A stretch of DNA of 64,000 bases from Candidatus Frackibacter sp. WG13 (GCF_900114655.1 NZ_FOTT01000004.1:62001-126000); one strand, 5' to 3'. Positions 27,451 to 40,339 are shown, counted from the stretch's first letter. Notes: generated by a model not told the origin, from the letters alone. Translations and numbers: made by a program.

Positions 27451-28647
27451 TTATTCAATAATTCCAGTAATAACTCCAGCTCCTACAGTCTTACCGCCTT
27501 CTCGAATTGCAAATCTTAATCCTTCTTCCATGGCGATTGGAGTAATTAATTCTACTTCCATCTCGATATTATCTCCTGGCATTACCATCTCTACTCCTTC
27601 TGGTAAGTTGATATCGCCAGTTACGTCTGTAGTTCTAAAATAAAACTGTGGTCTATATCCATCGAAGAATGGAGTATGTCTTCCACCCTCATCTTTACCT
27701 AGTACATAAACTTCAGCATTAAACTTAGTATGTGGAGTAATTGATCCTGGTGCTGCTAATACCTGACCTCTTTCGATATCTTCTCTATTAAGTCCTCTTA
27801 ATAATGCTCCAATATTATCTCCTGCTACTGCTTCATCTAATAGCTTACGGAACATCTCTACTCCTGTTACTACTGTTTCTTGTGTATCTTTAATTCCGAT
27901 AACTTCAATCTCATCACCTGGGTGTAACTTACCTCTCTCTACTCTACCAGTGGCTACTGTACCTCGACCTTTAATTGTAAATACATCTTCTACAGGCATT
28001 AAGAACGGCTTGTCTGTATCTCTTTCTGGTTCTGGTAGATACTCATCTACAGCATCCATTAGTTCCATAATCTGTCCACACCATTCACAGTCTCTATCTC
28101 CACAGGCACATTCTAGAGCCTTTAGAGCAGACCCAACTACGATTGGAGCTTCGTCTCCTGCAAATTCATATTCGTTTAATAATTCTCTTACTTCCATCTC
28201 TACTAATTCTATTAACTCTTCGTCATCTACCATATCTGCTTTATTTAAGAATACTACTATGTTCGGTACGCCTACCTGACGAGCTAATAATAAGTGCTCT
28301 CTTGTCTGTGGCATTGGCCCGTCTGCAGCAGATACTACTAATAACGCTCCGTCCATCTGTGCTGCACCAGTAATCATATTCTTTACATAGTCAGCGTGTC
28401 CTGGACAGTCTACGTGAGCATAGTGTCGATTTGCTGTCTCATACTCTACGTGAGAAGTCGCAATTGTAATTCCTCTTTCCTTCTCTTCTGGAGCATTATC
28501 GATATCTTCAAAGTTAGAAGATCCTTCTCCTCCTTTTGCTAATACCTTTGTAATTGCTGCTGTTGTTGTTGTCTTACCATGGTCTACGTGACCGATAGTA
28601 CCAATGTTAACATGTGGTTTGTTTCTTTCAAACTTTTCTTTTGACAT
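27451..28647 (-). CDS. tuf: Elongation factor Tu, copy 1
   Basis: A 398-residue GTPase delivering aminoacyl-tRNA. G1 GHVDHGKT (19-26), DCPGH (80-84) and NKADM (135-139) are intact. An insertion at 180-190 ([11 protein letters not shown]) adds four cysteines, Cys180, Cys182, Cys187 and Cys190, a probable metal site seen in a subset of clostridial EF-Tu proteins. It differs from copy 2 (42705) only at Ala299/Glu and Ser302/Thr. The ATG at 28647 has AAGGAGG 9 nt upstream; an ATG three codons earlier abuts the ribosome-binding site. Last gene of the str operon. Confidence 0.99.
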   Translation of the reverse strand: MSKEKFERNKPHVNIGTIGHVDHGKTTTTAAITKVLAKGGEGSSNFEDIDNAPEEKERGITIATSHVEYETANRHYAHVDCPGHADYVKNMITGAAQMDGALLVVSAADGPMPQTREHLLLARQVGVPNIVVFLNKADMVDDEELIELVEMEVRELLNEYEFAGDEAPIVVGSALKALECACGDRDCEWCGQIMELMDAVDEYLPEPERDTDKPFLMPVEDVFTIKGRGTVATGRVERGKLHPGDEIEVIGIKDTQETVVTGVEMFRKLLDEAVAGDNIGALLRGLNREDIERGQVLAAPGSITPHTKFNAEVYVLGKDEGGRHTPFFDGYRPQFYFRTTDVTGDINLPEGVEMVMPGDNIEMEVELITPIAMEEGLRFAIREGGKTVGAGVITGIIE

Positions 28648-28696
28648 TCTTTTCATCCTCCTTGAAAAAATTATAAACTAGTTTTAAAATTTTTAA

Positions 28697-30766
28697 TTAG
28701 TCGTTGTCGACAAGCTCTTTAGCAATATTACCAGGAACTTCACCATAATGACTAAACTGCATCACATAGTTAGCACGACCTTGAGTATTAGAGCGAAGGT
28801 CCGTTGCATAACCGAACATTTCAGATAAAGGCACATCAGCTTTGATGACCTTAGCATTACCTCTCTGTTCCATACCTTCTACTTTTGCACGACGACCGTT
28901 TAAGTCACCAATTACATCGCCCATATACTCTTCTGGAGTAACAACTTCAACCTCCATAATCGGTTCTAAAAGCACTGGCTTAGCTTGTTTAGCTCCATTC
29001 TTAAAGGCCATCGATCCAGCAACTTTAAATGCCATCTCAGAAGAGTCAACTTCGTGGTAAGAACCATCATTCAAGCTAACTTTGATATCTACAACTGGAT
29101 ATCCAGCTAAAATTCCATTTTCCATTGCTTCTTCAATTCCATCTTCAACAGATGAAATATAATCTCTAGGTACAACTCCACCGACAATGTTATCTTCAAA
29201 TTCAAAACCTTCACCTGCTGGTAATGGTTCCATCTCAATAATAACATGACCATACTGTCCACGGCCACCAGACTGTCGAATGAACTTGCCTTCAGCTTCT
29301 GTCTTCTTCTTAATAGTCTCTCGATAAGCCACTTGTGGCTGCCCAACATTAGCTTCTACACTAAACTCTCTCATTAAACGATCAACAATTACTTCTAAGT
29401 GTAACTCTCCCATACCAGAAATAACTGTCTGTCCCGTCTCATCATCAGTTCGAACCTTAAAAGTTGGATCCTCTTCAGCTAAACTCTGTAAAGCTTGCCC
29501 TAGCTTATCCTGATCCTTTTGTGTCTTCGGTTCAATAGCAACATCAATTACAGTATCAGGGAATTCCATAGATTCTAAAATAATTGGATCATCTGCATCA
29601 CAAAGTGTATCCCCAGTAGTTGTGTTCTTAAGACCTACAGCAGCTGCTAAATCTCCAGCATAAACTTGGTCTCTTTCTTCTCGGTGATTAGCATGCATCT
29701 GTAAGATTCGTCCAACTCTTTCTTTCTCCTCTTTAATAGAGTTGTAAACATATGAACCTGCTTCTAAAACTCCAGAATAAGCTCTAAAGAAAGCAAGTTT
29801 ACCTACATAAGGATCAGTCATAATCTTAAATGCTAGTGCAGAGAAAGGTGCATCATCGTCTGCTGGACGAGTAGCTTTTTCTTCAGTTCTCGGAATTATT
29901 CCTTCTACCGGCGGAATATCCACAGGAGATGGTAAATAATCGACAACCGCATCTAAAATCGGCTGAACTCCTTTGTTCTTTAAAGCAGTTCCACACAATA
30001 CTGGAGTGAATTCAATATCAAGAACCCCTTTACGGATCCCATCTTTGATTTCATCCTCAGTAATCTCTTCACCCTCTAAATACTTCATCATAAACTCTTC
30101 GTCTACATCAGCAATAGCTTCTAATAATAACTCTCTATATTCTTCAGCTTCTTCTACTAAATCTTCAGGAATCTCTTGTTCTTCATACTCAATTCCTAAT
30201 TCATCATCATAAACTATAGCCTTCATTCCTACCAAATCTACTACTCCAGCAAAGTTATCTTCTTTACCGATTGGTAATTGAATCGGTACCGGATTAGCAT
30301 CAATTCTTTCATCCATCATATCTACAACATTATAAAAATCTGCCCCTGTTCTATCCATCTTATTAATAAATGCAATTCTAGGAACATTATATCTATCTGC
30401 CTGGCGCCAAACTGTTTCAGATTGTGGTTCTACTCCACCTACTGAACAGAATACACCAATCGCTCCATCTAATACTCTTAAAGATCTTTCTACCTCTACA
30501 GTAAAGTCCACGTGCCCTGGCGTGTCTATAATGTTAATTCTATAATCTTGCCACTGACATGTAGTAGCCGCAGATGTAATTGTAATACCTCTTTCTTGTT
30601 CCTGTTCCATCCAATCCATTTGGGAAGCACCATCATGAGTTTCACCCATTTTATGCACTCTTCCAGTATAGAAGAGAATACGTTCAGTAGCTGTCGTCTT
30701 ACCAGCATCAATATGTGCCATAATCCCAATATTCCTTGTTCGCTTTAGCGGAAATTGTCTGGCCAC
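28697..30766 (-). CDS. fusA: Elongation factor G
   Basis: A 689-residue translocation GTPase. G-domain motifs [18 protein letters not shown] and NKMDRTGAD are followed by domains II-V. The start is a GTG (30766) with AAGGAGG 8 nt upstream, giving the usual [15 protein letters not shown]-type N-terminus. The in-frame TTG six codons upstream lies within the ribosome-binding site. Confidence 0.98.
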   Translation of the reverse strand: MARQFPLKRTRNIGIMAHIDAGKTTATERILFYTGRVHKMGETHDGASQMDWMEQEQERGITITSAATTCQWQDYRINIIDTPGHVDFTVEVERSLRVLDGAIGVFCSVGGVEPQSETVWRQADRYNVPRIAFINKMDRTGADFYNVVDMMDERIDANPVPIQLPIGKEDNFAGVVDLVGMKAIVYDDELGIEYEEQEIPEDLVEEAEEYRELLLEAIADVDEEFMMKYLEGEEITEDEIKDGIRKGVLDIEFTPVLCGTALKNKGVQPILDAVVDYLPSPVDIPPVEGIIPRTEEKATRPADDDAPFSALAFKIMTDPYVGKLAFFRAYSGVLEAGSYVYNSIKEEKERVGRILQMHANHREERDQVYAGDLAAAVGLKNTTTGDTLCDADDPIILESMEFPDTVIDVAIEPKTQKDQDKLGQALQSLAEEDPTFKVRTDDETGQTVISGMGELHLEVIVDRLMREFSVEANVGQPQVAYRETIKKKTEAEGKFIRQSGGRGQYGHVIIEMEPLPAGEGFEFEDNIVGGVVPRDYISSVEDGIEEAMENGILAGYPVVDIKVSLNDGSYHEVDSSEMAFKVAGSMAFKNGAKQAKPVLLEPIMEVEVVTPEEYMGDVIGDLNGRRAKVEGMEQRGNAKVIKADVPLSEMFGYATDLRSNTQGRANYVMQFSHYGEVPGNIAKELVDND

Positions 30767-30801
30767 TATTTTACCCTCCTTCAAACATTTAACCTATTTT
30801 T

Positions 30802-31272
30802 TTACCATTTATAGTGAGCAAATGCTTTATTTGCTTCAGCCATACGATGAACTTCCTCTTTTTTACGTACAGCTCCTCCTTCACCATTATAAGCATCAAT
30901 AATTTCATTAGCTAATTTACTTACCATTCCTCTTTCACCACGTTCACGACTTGACTCAATAATCCAACGTAAGCCTAATGTTAATCGCCGATCATTACTT
31001 ACCTCGACTGGAACCTGATAGTTAGCGCCACCAACTCGACGTGACTTAATCTCTAAAACAGGCATTATATTATTAAGTGCTTCTTTATAAACTTCCAAAG
31101 GACTTTCTCCAGTCTGATCCTCAATCACATCCATAGCACTATAAAAGATATTTTCAGCTAAACTTTTCTTGCCATCATACATAATCTTATTAATAGTCTT
31201 AGTAACTAGCTTACTATTATAAATTGGATCTGCTGCAACTCTTCTTTTTTCTGCTGTGCCTTTTCTTGACAT
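30802..31272 (-). CDS. rpsG: Ribosomal protein S7
   Basis: A 156-residue 16S 3'-major-domain nucleator. [15 protein letters not shown] and the C-terminal [15 protein letters not shown] are diagnostic. It stands between rpsL and fusA in the str operon. Confidence 0.98.
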   Translation of the reverse strand: MSRKGTAEKRRVAADPIYNSKLVTKTINKIMYDGKKSLAENIFYSAMDVIEDQTGESPLEVYKEALNNIMPVLEIKSRRVGGANYQVPVEVSNDRRLTLGLRWIIESSRERGERGMVSKLANEIIDAYNGEGGAVRKKEEVHRMAEANKAFAHYKW

Positions 31273-31313
31273 CCATATCCCCCCTTTTACTATTGATTTA
31301 GAAATTTAATCTA

Positions 31314-31685
31314 TTATTGTGGTCTCTTAACTCCATATTTAGAACGTCCTTGTCTTCTATCTTCAACACCGGCAGTATCTAATGCGCCACGAACAATTGT
31401 ATATCTAACACCTGGTAGGTCCTTAACTCTTCCTCCTCTGACTAAAACTACAGAGTGTTCCTGTAAGTTATGACCTATTCCAGGAATATAAGCTGTAATT
31501 TCCTTTCCGTTAGTTAAACGAACACGAGCTATCTTTCTTAAAGCTGAGTTAGGCTTTTTAGGTGTTGCTGTATAAACTCTAGTACAGACACCTCTCTTTT
31601 GTGGTGCTCCCTCTAAAGCTGGAGCTGTCTTCTTCTTCTCAACTTTATCCCTACCTTTACGAATTAATTGATTAATAGTAGGCAT
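31314..31685 (-). CDS. rpsL: Ribosomal protein S12
   Basis: A 123-residue decoding-centre protein. [11 protein letters not shown] and [11 protein letters not shown] keep the lysines at which streptomycin-resistance changes usually occur, so it looks wild type. It follows its own promoter. The L7Ae-like gene (rplGB) often found between rpoC and rpsL in bacilli is absent here. Confidence 0.98.
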   Translation of the reverse strand: MPTINQLIRKGRDKVEKKKTAPALEGAPQKRGVCTRVYTATPKKPNSALRKIARVRLTNGKEITAYIPGIGHNLQEHSVVLVRGGRVKDLPGVRYTIVRGALDTAGVEDRRQGRSKYGVKRPQ

Positions 31686-31824
31686 TACTACACCTCCTTC
31701 CAGATTTAAGCGGCTAATTCTTTAAATGAGGGGTGCATTAATACACCCCTTTTATAATTACCATTTAAAACCTTAACATTTAATTAAAGTTAAATGTTTA
31801 TATCTTTATTCCACACACTTGCAT

Positions 31825-31853
31825 ATTTTAACACTTTAATCTCTAACTGTCAA
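31825..31853 (-). promoter_or_regulatory. Promoter of the str operon (rpsL-rpsG-fusA-tuf)
   Basis: TTGACA (31853-31848), a 17-nt spacer and TAAAAT (31830-31825), 20 nt beyond the rpoC stop. The leader contains an 8-bp hairpin with GGGGTGT and GCACCCC arms (about 31728-31752) that has no U-run in the minus direction. Confidence 0.85.
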
Positions 31854-31873
31854 GGAATTAATTGATTTTTTAT

Positions 31874-34800
31874 TTAATTAGCTTCGGCTTCTAATTCAGA
31901 CTCTTCTTTTTGTGGTACTAAATCTAAATCAATCTCTCTATACTTTCTCATTCCCGTACCAGCAGGAATAAGTTGACCTATAATCACATTCTCTTTTAGA
32001 CCAATTAATTGGTCGTTCTTACCTTCTAATGAAGCTTCAGTTAAAACCCTAGTCGTCTCCTGGAAAGAAGCTGCTGACAAAAAGCTATCTGTAGCTAAAG
32101 AAGCTTTTGTAATTCCTAACAATTCTGGCTCAGCAGTTGCTGGTTCTTTTTCATTAGCAATCGCTTCTTCATTAACTTCTCTAAATTCAAAGGTGTCAAC
32201 TAATTCACCAGGCAACAATTCAGTATCGCCTGCTTCTTTAATCTTTACTTTGCCCATCATCTGCCTAACTACTACTTCTATATGCTTATCGTTTATCTCT
32301 ACTCCCTGTGAACGATAGACATCTTGTACTTCACGAAGTAAGTATTTTTGGACATCTCTAGGTCCCTGAATATTAAGGATGTCCTCCGGATCTAATGGAC
32401 CTTTAGTCAATCTAGTTCCTGATTCTACATACTCACCATCTTCAACTCTAATTTCAGAACCGTAAGGTAGCTGATATGTCTTCTGTCTTCCTTCTTCAGT
32501 CTTGATGACTGCTTTAAAGGAGTTAGACTTTTCTACTAAATTAACTTTTCCACTTAACTCAGTAACAATAGCTTGCCCTTTTGGTGTGCGAGCTTCAAAT
32601 AACTCCTCAACACGTGGCAGACCCTGTGTAATGTCATCACCAGCAACTCCACCAGTGTGGAACGTACGCATCGTTAACTGAGTTCCTGGTTCACCGATAG
32701 ATTGAGCAGCGATAATTCCAACTGCCTCTCCTACATTCACCAATCTTCCTGTAGCTAAGTTGCGACCATAACATTTACGACAAACACCGTGTTTAGTCCT
32801 ACATGTCAATGCAGATCTAATTTCAACTTCTTCAATCCCAGCTTTTACAACCTCTTTCCCAGTTGCTTCATCAATTAGTTCATTCTTTTCAACAATTATT
32901 TCACCGGTTTCAGGATCTTCAATATCCTTAAGAGCAACTCTACCAGTTATTCTTTCTAATAATGGTTCAATTACTTCATTAGATTCTTTAATATCCTCAA
33001 CTAATATGCCTTCATCAGTTCCACAATCATGCTCTCTAACTATTACATCCTGTGAAACATCGACTAATCTCCTTGTTAGATAACCAGAGTCAGCAGTTCT
33101 TAACGCAGTATCCGCTAATCCCTTCCGAGCACCGTGAGTAGAAATAAAGTATTCTAATACAGTTAAACCTTCACGGAAGTTAGCTTTGATAGGTAAGTCA
33201 ATAATCTGACCTGATGGATCAGCCATCAATCCTCTCATTCCACCTAACTGCGTAATCTGTGAGGTATTACCTCGCGCACCGGAAGTAGCCATCATATAGA
33301 TCGGATTAGTTTCAGATAGATTAGCTATCATCTCTTCCGTTACATTTTCTTTAGCCTTATCCCAAACGTCAATTACTTTCTGGTACCGTTCTTTATCAGT
33401 AATCAAACCTCTTCTATATTGTTGTTCAATCTGGCTTACCTTTTCTTCCGAATCCTTAAGAATCTTAGGTTTTGCTTCTGGAATCTCTACATCGGTTACT
33501 CCAATTGTCACTCCAGCTTTAGTTGAATATTTAAAAGTAATATTTTTAAGTTCATCTAAAATATCTGCTGTCTTATTTGGACCAAATTTCTGATGACATT
33601 CTCCTACTAAATTAGATAGTTCACCTTTATCGAATTCTCTATTATAAAATTCAAATTCATCAGGGAAAATATCATTAAATAGGACTCGACCTACACTAGT
33701 ATCGAGCCATTCTCCATCAAGTCGATACTTAATCTCAGCATGAATAGAGACGACATCATTCTCATAAGCCATCAGCACTTCATCAGCACTACCAAATATC
33801 TTTCCTTCTCCTTTTGCTCCTTCACGAATTATAGTCATATAATAAGCACCTAAAACCATATCCTGTGAAGGTACAGCAATCGCTTCCCCATCAGCAGGTG
33901 ATAATATATTATAAGTAGATAACATCAAAAGTCTAGCCTCAGCTTGTGCTTCCGCAGATAACGGAAGGTGAACTGCCATTTGGTCACCATCAAAGTCCGC
34001 ATTATAAGCAGGACAGACTAATGGATGAATCTTAATCGCTTTTCCTTCTACTAAGATTGGCTCGAAGGCCTGAATACCTAATCGGTGTAATGTTGGAGCT
34101 CGGTTTAATAAGACCGGATGCTCTTTAATTACATCTTCAAGAATATCCCAAACCTCTTCATTTAATTTCTCGACTTTCCCCTTAGCACTTTTAATGTTAT
34201 GTGCTAAGTCCTCATCAACTAACTTCTTCATAACAAATGGCTTAAAGAGTTCTAATGCCATCTTCTTAGGCAGACCGCATTGGTGCATCTTTAAATCAGG
34301 TCCTACTACAATTACTGAACGACCAGAGTAGTCAACCCGTTTTCCAAGCAAGTTCTGTCTGAAACGACCTTGCTTCCCTTTTAACATATCACTTAAAGAT
34401 TTCAGTGGTCTATTTCCTGCCCCTGTCACTGGACGACCGCGACGACCATTATCAATTAAAGCATCAACTGCCTCCTGTAACATTCTCTTTTCATTTCTAA
34501 TAATGATATCCGGCGCACCTAAGTCTAATAATCGCTTCAATCTATTATTTCTATTAATTACTCTACGGTATAAATCATTTAAATCAGAAGTTGCAAAACG
34601 GCCACCATCTAACTGTACCATCGGTCGTAATTCAGGTGGAATTACTGGAATTACCTCTAAAATCATCCATTCCGGACGATTACCTGAAAGACGCAATCCT
34701 TCTAAAACCTTTAACCTTCTGACTGCTCGTTTACGGCGCTGTCCTGAAATTTCTTTAATTTCAGCTTTTAATTCTTTAACTTCTTTATCTAAATCCATAT

Positions 34801-35341
34801 TTCTTAATATCTCTTTTACAGCTTCTGCACCCATACCAGCCTTAAACTCATTACCGTGCTTAATACGTGCCTCTCTATATTCACTCTCACTTAATAACTG
34901 CTTATTACTTAATGGCGTCTCCCCAGGTTCAATTACAATATAAGAAACAAAATATAGAACTTTCTCTAATGAACGCGGAGACATATCCATAATTAAACCT
35001 AACCTACTAGGAATCCCTTTAAAGTACCAGATATGTGAAACAGGCGCTGCTAATTCGATATGACCCATTCGTTCTCTCCGTACTTTAGAACGAGTAACCT
35101 CTACACCACATCGGTCGCAGACAACCCCTTTATATCTAACTCGTTTATACTTTCCACAATGACATTCCCAATCTTTTGTTGGTCCAAAGATTTTTTCACA
35201 GAAGAGGCCTTCTTTTTCTGGTTTCAAAGTTCTATAATTAATAGTTTCTGGCTTTTTAACTTCTCCACTAGACCAGTTACGAATTTTTTCCGGTGAAGCC
35301 AAACCAATTCTCATAGAATCAAAATTATTTACATTCAGCAA
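31874..35341 (-). CDS. rpoC: RNA polymerase beta-prime subunit
   Basis: A 1155-residue catalytic subunit. The N-terminal zinc site (CHCGKY...CDRCGVEV, about 60-80), the Mg-binding NADFDGD motif, the bridge-helix/trigger-loop region ([23 protein letters not shown]-type) and the second zinc cluster ([15 protein letters not shown]) are all present. The start is a TTG at 35341 with GGGGAG 6-7 nt upstream; no ATG fits. It lacks the large proteobacterial lineage insertion. It follows rpoB by 48 nt. Confidence 0.98.
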   Translation of the reverse strand: MLNVNNFDSMRIGLASPEKIRNWSSGEVKKPETINYRTLKPEKEGLFCEKIFGPTKDWECHCGKYKRVRYKGVVCDRCGVEVTRSKVRRERMGHIELAAPVSHIWYFKGIPSRLGLIMDMSPRSLEKVLYFVSYIVIEPGETPLSNKQLLSESEYREARIKHGNEFKAGMGAEAVKEILRNMDLDKEVKELKAEIKEISGQRRKRAVRRLKVLEGLRLSGNRPEWMILEVIPVIPPELRPMVQLDGGRFATSDLNDLYRRVINRNNRLKRLLDLGAPDIIIRNEKRMLQEAVDALIDNGRRGRPVTGAGNRPLKSLSDMLKGKQGRFRQNLLGKRVDYSGRSVIVVGPDLKMHQCGLPKKMALELFKPFVMKKLVDEDLAHNIKSAKGKVEKLNEEVWDILEDVIKEHPVLLNRAPTLHRLGIQAFEPILVEGKAIKIHPLVCPAYNADFDGDQMAVHLPLSAEAQAEARLLMLSTYNILSPADGEAIAVPSQDMVLGAYYMTIIREGAKGEGKIFGSADEVLMAYENDVVSIHAEIKYRLDGEWLDTSVGRVLFNDIFPDEFEFYNREFDKGELSNLVGECHQKFGPNKTADILDELKNITFKYSTKAGVTIGVTDVEIPEAKPKILKDSEEKVSQIEQQYRRGLITDKERYQKVIDVWDKAKENVTEEMIANLSETNPIYMMATSGARGNTSQITQLGGMRGLMADPSGQIIDLPIKANFREGLTVLEYFISTHGARKGLADTALRTADSGYLTRRLVDVSQDVIVREHDCGTDEGILVEDIKESNEVIEPLLERITGRVALKDIEDPETGEIIVEKNELIDEATGKEVVKAGIEEVEIRSALTCRTKHGVCRKCYGRNLATGRLVNVGEAVGIIAAQSIGEPGTQLTMRTFHTGGVAGDDITQGLPRVEELFEARTPKGQAIVTELSGKVNLVEKSNSFKAVIKTEEGRQKTYQLPYGSEIRVEDGEYVESGTRLTKGPLDPEDILNIQGPRDVQKYLLREVQDVYRSQGVEINDKHIEVVVRQMMGKVKIKEAGDTELLPGELVDTFEFREVNEEAIANEKEPATAEPELLGITKASLATDSFLSAASFQETTRVLTEASLEGKNDQLIGLKENVIIGQLIPAGTGMRKYREIDLDLVPQKEESELEAEAN

Positions 35342-35389
35342 GGGCCACTCCCCCTTTTTTAGTTTCGATAATTTAAAACTAAAATTCTT

Positions 35390-38300
35390 CTATTCGTCAT
35401 CTTCCTCACCATCACTATCATCTATATCTAAACCTAATTTTTTAGTTGTATCACTAACAGCTTCCTCATCTTCACCAATCTCTAACTCTTCATCATCTTC
35501 AGAATAGACTCTAGCATCAAGTCCAATACTCTGCATCTCTTTAATCAATACTTTAAAGGATTCAGGAATACCAGGCTCCGGTATATTCTCACCTTTAACT
35601 ATTGATTCATAAGTCTGCACTCTACCTACAACGTCGTCAGACTTAACTGTAAGCATTTCTTGTAATGAATAGGAAGCACCATATGCTTCTAATGCCCAAA
35701 CCTCCATTTCACCAAAACGCTGACCACCAAACTGCGCCTTACCTCCTAGTGGTTGTTGAGTTACTAAAGAGTATGGTCCTGTAGACCGAGCATGAATCTT
35801 AGAGTCAACTAAATGATGTAGCTTTAAGATATACATATAACCTACTGTTACTCTTTCTTCGAACTTTTCTCCGGTTCTTCCATCATATAGTTCAGTCTTA
35901 CCATCTCTGGCTAACCCTGCTTCCTCTAACGCATCTTCAACATCTTGCTCTGTAGCACCGTTAAAGACCGGTGTCTCTACATGAACCCCTAATGCTTTAG
36001 CTGCCATTCCTAAATGAGTTTCTAATACCTGACCTAAGTTCATTCTAGATGGTACCCCTAATGGATTAAGCACTACTTCTACTGGCTCTCCATTTGGTAA
36101 GTAAGGCATGTCTTCCTCAGGTAAAATTCTAGAGATAACTCCTTTATTACCATGGCGACCAGCTAGCTTATCACCGACAGAAATCTTACGCTTATTAGCA
36201 ATATAGACTCTGACTAACTTATTAACTCCTGGTTTTAAATCGTCACCATCTTCTCTAGTGAAGACTTTAACATCAACTACAATTCCAGTCTCTCCATGTG
36301 GTACCTTTAGAGATGTATCTCTTACTTCACGTGCTTTTTCTCCAAATATAGCTCTTAACAGACGTTCTTCAGCAGATAGTTCGGTCTCACCCTTTGGTGT
36401 TACCTTTCCTACTAGAATATCGCCAGGAACTACCTCAGCACCAGGACGAATAATCCCTCGTTCATCTAAATCTTTAAGAGCATCCTCGCCAACATTAGGT
36501 ATATCTCTAGTTATCTCTTCTGGACCTAATTTAGTATCCCGAGCTTCAGCTTCATGTTCTTCAATATGAATTGAAGTTAGTCCATCCTCTTTAACTAACT
36601 TTTCACTAATTAAAATTGCATCCTCATAGTTATAACCTTCCCAAGGCATAAACGCAATCATACAATTACGCCCTAATGCTAACTCACCTTTATCAGTAGC
36701 AGGGCCATCCGCAATAATATCTCCTTCATTTACCCTATCTCCTTTACGCACAATAGGCTTTTGATTAATACATGTACCTTGGTTAGAACGAACAAACTTA
36801 TCTAATTTATATTTATCTACCTTACCGTCATCTGTCTTAATTAAAATCTTATCTGCACTTACCTTCATAGCTTCGCCACTATTCTTAGCAACTACCGTTG
36901 CTCCAGAATCTTTGGCAGCTTCATATTCAATTCCTGTTCCTACGTAAGGAGCATCAGTTCTTAATAAAGGTACCGCTTGTCGTTGCATATTAGCCCCCAT
37001 TAAGGCTCGGTTAGCATCATCATTCTCTAAGAACGGAATTAAGGCCGCAGAAACACTAACAATCTGTTTTGGCGAAACGTCCATATAGTCTACTTTCTCT
37101 TTATTAACCTTTAGAATGTCCTCACGATACCTAACATTCACTCTATCATTAACTAAATTACCATCTTCATCGATAGGTTCATTAGCCTGAGTAATGATAT
37201 AACCTTCTTCTTCATCAGCTGTTATGTACTCTACTTCATCGGTAACCTTACCGTCTACTACTTTACGATATGGCGTCTTAATAAATCCAAATTCATTTGT
37301 CTTTCCATAGATACAGAGCGAACCAATCAGACCGATATTTGGTCCCTCAGGAGTCTCAATCGGACATATTCTTCCATAATGAGTATGATGAACATCTCGA
37401 ACATCGAATCCAGCCCGTTCTCTACTCAAACCTCCTGGTCCTAACGCACTCATCCTTCTTTTATGAGTTAACTCAGACATTGGGTTCGTCTGGTCCATAA
37501 ATTGTGACAGCTGACTACTGCCAAAGAACTCCTTAATAGCAGCCACTACTGGTCTCGTATTGATTAAAGCTTGAGGAGTAATTACATCAATATCTTGAAT
37601 AGTCATCCTCTCTCTAATTACCCTCTCCATACGAGAAAGTCCAATTCTAAACTGATTCTGTAATAGTTCTCCTACAGTCTTCAAACGTCGATTACCTAAA
37701 TGGTCAATATCATCAACATAAGCATCATCATCATCATTAACTAATTTAACTAAATATTTTACGGTCTCTACAATATCTTCTTTAGTTAATGTTCTCTTAT
37801 CTGGGTCTACATCTAAGCCTAATTTTTTATTAATTTTATATCTACCTACGCGAGCTAAATCATATCGCTTAGGGTCAAAGAAGAAAGACTCCAATAGATT
37901 TTCTGCACTCTCTACTGTTGGTGGTTCTCCAGGTCTTAACTTCTTATAAAGCTCAATCAAAGCTTCTTCCCTATTCTCTGTGCTATCACGTTCAAGTGTA
38001 TCGTGGATTACTTCATGATCACCAAATAAATCAATCAATTCAGCATCTGTACCATAACCTAAGGCTCTAAATAATACAGTAGATGGCATCTTCCGAGTTC
38101 GGTCAACTCTAACAGCAATGATTCGCTTCTTATCATATTCGAACTCAATCCATGCTCCACGATTAGGAATAATACTACCAGTATAGAGTTGACGACCATC
38201 TTTTGTCATCTCTCCTCCGTAGTATACTCCAGAAGATCTAATAAGCTGATTAACAATAACTCTTTCAGCACCGTTAATAATAAAAGTTCCTTTGTCGGTC

Positions 38301-38650
38301 ATTAGAGGGAAATCACCCATAAAGACTTCCTGCTCTTTTACTTCACCAGTCTCCTGGTTAATTAATCTAACCTTAACTTGGAGGGGTGCAGCATAAGTCA
38401 CATCACGATTCTTACTTTCAATCTCATCATACTTAGGTTCTCCTAAAGAGTAATCAATAAACTCTAAGACTAAGTTCTCTGAAAAATCGTGAATAGGTGA
38501 AATCTCATTAAACATCTCTAAAAGCCCAATCTTTAAGAACCAATCATATGATTCTTTCTGTGTCTCAAGTAAATACGGTACTTCCATTGCTTCTTCAATT
38601 TTAGCAAAGCTTCTCCTTTGGCGCCTAAGAGAGCTTTCCGGTTTGGCCAT
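35390..38650 (-). CDS. rpoB: RNA polymerase beta subunit
   Basis: A 1086-residue subunit. The rifampicin pocket ([21 protein letters not shown] and [14 protein letters not shown]) looks wild type. Also present are the GYNYEDAI and [10 protein letters not shown] segments and an acidic C-terminal tail ([12 protein letters not shown]). The ATG at 38650 has CGGAGG 9-10 nt upstream; a GTG four codons earlier lies in that site. A leader of about 250 nt precedes the gene. Confidence 0.98.
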   Translation of the reverse strand: MAKPESSLRRQRRSFAKIEEAMEVPYLLETQKESYDWFLKIGLLEMFNEISPIHDFSENLVLEFIDYSLGEPKYDEIESKNRDVTYAAPLQVKVRLINQETGEVKEQEVFMGDFPLMTDKGTFIINGAERVIVNQLIRSSGVYYGGEMTKDGRQLYTGSIIPNRGAWIEFEYDKKRIIAVRVDRTRKMPSTVLFRALGYGTDAELIDLFGDHEVIHDTLERDSTENREEALIELYKKLRPGEPPTVESAENLLESFFFDPKRYDLARVGRYKINKKLGLDVDPDKRTLTKEDIVETVKYLVKLVNDDDDAYVDDIDHLGNRRLKTVGELLQNQFRIGLSRMERVIRERMTIQDIDVITPQALINTRPVVAAIKEFFGSSQLSQFMDQTNPMSELTHKRRMSALGPGGLSRERAGFDVRDVHHTHYGRICPIETPEGPNIGLIGSLCIYGKTNEFGFIKTPYRKVVDGKVTDEVEYITADEEEGYIITQANEPIDEDGNLVNDRVNVRYREDILKVNKEKVDYMDVSPKQIVSVSAALIPFLENDDANRALMGANMQRQAVPLLRTDAPYVGTGIEYEAAKDSGATVVAKNSGEAMKVSADKILIKTDDGKVDKYKLDKFVRSNQGTCINQKPIVRKGDRVNEGDIIADGPATDKGELALGRNCMIAFMPWEGYNYEDAILISEKLVKEDGLTSIHIEEHEAEARDTKLGPEEITRDIPNVGEDALKDLDERGIIRPGAEVVPGDILVGKVTPKGETELSAEERLLRAIFGEKAREVRDTSLKVPHGETGIVVDVKVFTREDGDDLKPGVNKLVRVYIANKRKISVGDKLAGRHGNKGVISRILPEEDMPYLPNGEPVEVVLNPLGVPSRMNLGQVLETHLGMAAKALGVHVETPVFNGATEQDVEDALEEAGLARDGKTELYDGRTGEKFEERVTVGYMYILKLHHLVDSKIHARSTGPYSLVTQQPLGGKAQFGGQRFGEMEVWALEAYGASYSLQEMLTVKSDDVVGRVQTYESIVKGENIPEPGIPESFKVLIKEMQSIGLDARVYSEDDEELEIGEDEEAVSDTTKKLGLDIDDSDGEEDDE

Positions 38651-38729
38651 AAAACAATTCACCTCCGCTAGTTTTCTCAGACTAAAGCCAACAACACTTA
38701 CATAATCTAAAACATCATATATAGAAATT

Positions 38730-38798
38730 TATAAATAAAAATAAAGCCATTAGATACTAAGTTGATTCTCAGTTATAACAACAATAATATTCTTGGCT
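38730..38798 (-). promoter_or_regulatory. Structured element in the rpoB leader, attenuator-like
   Basis: On the minus strand AGCCA (38798-38794) and TGGCT (38749-38745) can close a stem around an internal ACTGAG/CTTAGT hairpin, followed by TTATTTTTATTT. This resembles a weak terminator inside the untranslated region of rpoBC. The 38651-38960 stretch has no gene. Confidence 0.4.
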
Positions 38799-38906
38799 AT
38801 TTTAATTACAAATATACGTTTTTATTTGACTATAACTTAAAAATTTATAATCAAGACTGATAAATGGTATATTCCCCACATTTTATCATTCCCATAACAA
38901 TTAATA

Positions 38907-38935
38907 ATGGTAACATAATATTCAAATAATGTCAA
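38907..38935 (-). promoter_or_regulatory. Promoter of rpoB-rpoC
   Basis: TTGACA (38935-38930), a 17-nt spacer and TACCAT (38912-38907). It lies just past the rplL terminator, so rpoBC can be transcribed independently of the rplKAJL genes. Confidence 0.75.
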
Positions 38936-38962
38936 GAGATTATTTGTCTTTTTCTGATAAGG

Positions 38963-39000
38963 TAAAAAAGCACCCTGCTATACCTTAACAGAGTGCTTTT
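38963..39000 (-). terminator. Intrinsic terminator after rplL
   Basis: AAGCACTCTG and CAGGGTGCTT pair with one mismatch-type wobble around an 11-nt loop and run into TTTTTT on the minus strand. It separates rplJL from rpoBC. Confidence 0.85.
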
Positions 39001-39044
39001 ATTATCTATTTCTATATCTTTAATTTATAATCACAAACTTAGAA

Positions 39045-39419
39045 CTACTTAAGTTCTACTGTAGCACCAGCTTCTTCAAGCTTCTCTTTAACCTCTTCTG
39101 CTTCTTCTTTCTCAACACCTTCTTTAACAGCACTAGGTGCATCATCAACAAGTCCCTTAGCATCTTTAAGACCTAAATCAGTTACCTCTCTTACGGCCTT
39201 AATTACTTTGATTTTCTTATCACCAGCAGAAGTAATAACTACATCAAATTCAGTTTGCTCTTCTTCGCCACCTGCAGCACCGCCAGCAGCAGGAACACCT
39301 GCCATAGCAACTGGAGCAGCAGCAGAAACATCAAACTTCTCTTCTAACTCTTCAACTAATTCAGCTAGTTCAAGAACAGACATGTCCTCAATAGCTTCAA
39401 TAATTTCTTCTTTAGTCAT
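39045..39419 (-). CDS. rplL: Ribosomal protein L7/L12
   Basis: A 124-residue stalk protein: N-terminal dimerisation domain, Ala/Gly-rich hinge ([15 protein letters not shown]) and C-terminal factor-binding domain ([19 protein letters not shown]). The ATG at 39419 has AAGGAGG 9 nt upstream; the GTG three codons earlier is part of that site. Confidence 0.98.
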   Translation of the reverse strand: MTKEEIIEAIEDMSVLELAELVEELEEKFDVSAAAPVAMAGVPAAGGAAGGEEEQTEFDVVITSAGDKKIKVIKAVREVTDLGLKDAKGLVDDAPSAVKEGVEKEEAEEVKEKLEEAGATVELK

Positions 39420-39514
39420 TATCTTCACCTCCTTACCAAAATTTCTTGCAAAATAAGATCTAAATTTAAGTTAAAACTTAAACCTATCTTTATTTGAAAA
39501 TTTATTAAAAGAAC

Positions 39515-40033
39515 TTACTCTGCTTTTTCTTCCTTAATAGCATTTAAAATGCGAGCTATACTTCTAATTGGATCGTTTAAAGCATTCACCAAACCATTGA
39601 TTGGTGCCTTCATATTAGCTAATGCTTGAGCAAGTAATGTTTCACGTGGTGGTATGTCAGCTAATGCTTCAATCTGTTCTAAACTTATTACATCTCCGTC
39701 TAAAATTCCAGCTTTAATCTCTAACGCTTCATGATCTTCAGCAAATTCAGATAAAACTTTAGCTGGAGCTACCGGATCCTCTTCAGAAAACGCAATAGCT
39801 GTTGGACCAGTTAAGTACTCATGAACAGCTTCTTGTTCAGCATTCTTAGCAGCCATGCGAGCCAATGTATTCTTAGCTACCTTATAGTCAACACCCGCTT
39901 CTCTCAATTTAGCTCGTAATTCAGTAATTTCTGCTACATTTAAACCACAATAATCTGTTAAGACTGCAGCTTTAGATTTATTAAATTTATCTGTCAACTC
40001 TTCAACAACCAATTCTTTTTCACGACTAGGCAT
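39515..40033 (-). CDS. rplJ: Ribosomal protein L10
   Basis: A 172-residue stalk base protein that holds the L7/L12 dimers. [21 protein letters not shown] and [17 protein letters not shown] are typical. It is preceded by an L10-type leader RNA, so autoregulation by L10-L12 is expected. Confidence 0.98.
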   Translation of the reverse strand: MPSREKELVVEELTDKFNKSKAAVLTDYCGLNVAEITELRAKLREAGVDYKVAKNTLARMAAKNAEQEAVHEYLTGPTAIAFSEEDPVAPAKVLSEFAEDHEALEIKAGILDGDVISLEQIEALADIPPRETLLAQALANMKAPINGLVNALNDPIRSIARILNAIKEEKAE

Positions 40034-40055
40034 ATCTCCACCTCCCCTTTCAAAC

Positions 40056-40205
40056 TAAAAAAAGCCTCCGCAGACAACTGGAGACCTAAGAACAATTCTA
40101 TCATAAGAGAATTAATGCAGCAAACTAGAACAGCATATTCTCTATCCCCGCCTCGGTGGGTTAATTTAAGCTTTTGCAAGCACCCACTGTCTACAGCTGT
40201 CAATT
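40056..40205 (-). promoter_or_regulatory. L10 leader RNA (ribosomal autoregulatory leader)
   Basis: The minus strand carries the features of the bacterial L10 leader: GACAGTGGGTGC, AAGCTTAA, AACCCACCGAGGC, and a final hairpin GTCTCC/GGAGGC followed by seven U residues just before rplJ. The 3' hairpin acts as an attenuator; L10 binding to the kink-containing upstream part represses its own synthesis in studied species. Confidence 0.85.
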
Positions 40206-40238
40206 TCAGTATTCAATTATTTTTGACTCACAAATGGA

Positions 40239-40267
40239 ATTATAACATAGGAATCTTATTAAGTCAA
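40239..40267 (-). promoter_or_regulatory. Promoter of rplJ-rplL
   Basis: TTGACT (40267-40262), a 17-nt spacer and TATAAT (40244-40239), with expected start about 25 nt before the L10 leader core. It gives rplJL a transcript separate from rplKA. Confidence 0.88.
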
Positions 40268-40339
40268 ATATTATTTAAAATAAATTAACTTATTCTTCAA
40301 AGTTATAAATTTAATTTAAAATCAAGTTCAATTCAAATA

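Noticed and set aside
34503-34943. 146-codon plus-strand frame inside rpoC
   Set aside because: Antisense shadow of rpoC codons; no ribosome-binding site or domain pattern.
39994-40203. 69-codon minus-strand open frame before rplJ
   Set aside because: It coincides with the L10 leader RNA, overlaps the rplJ start and has no protein-like pattern.
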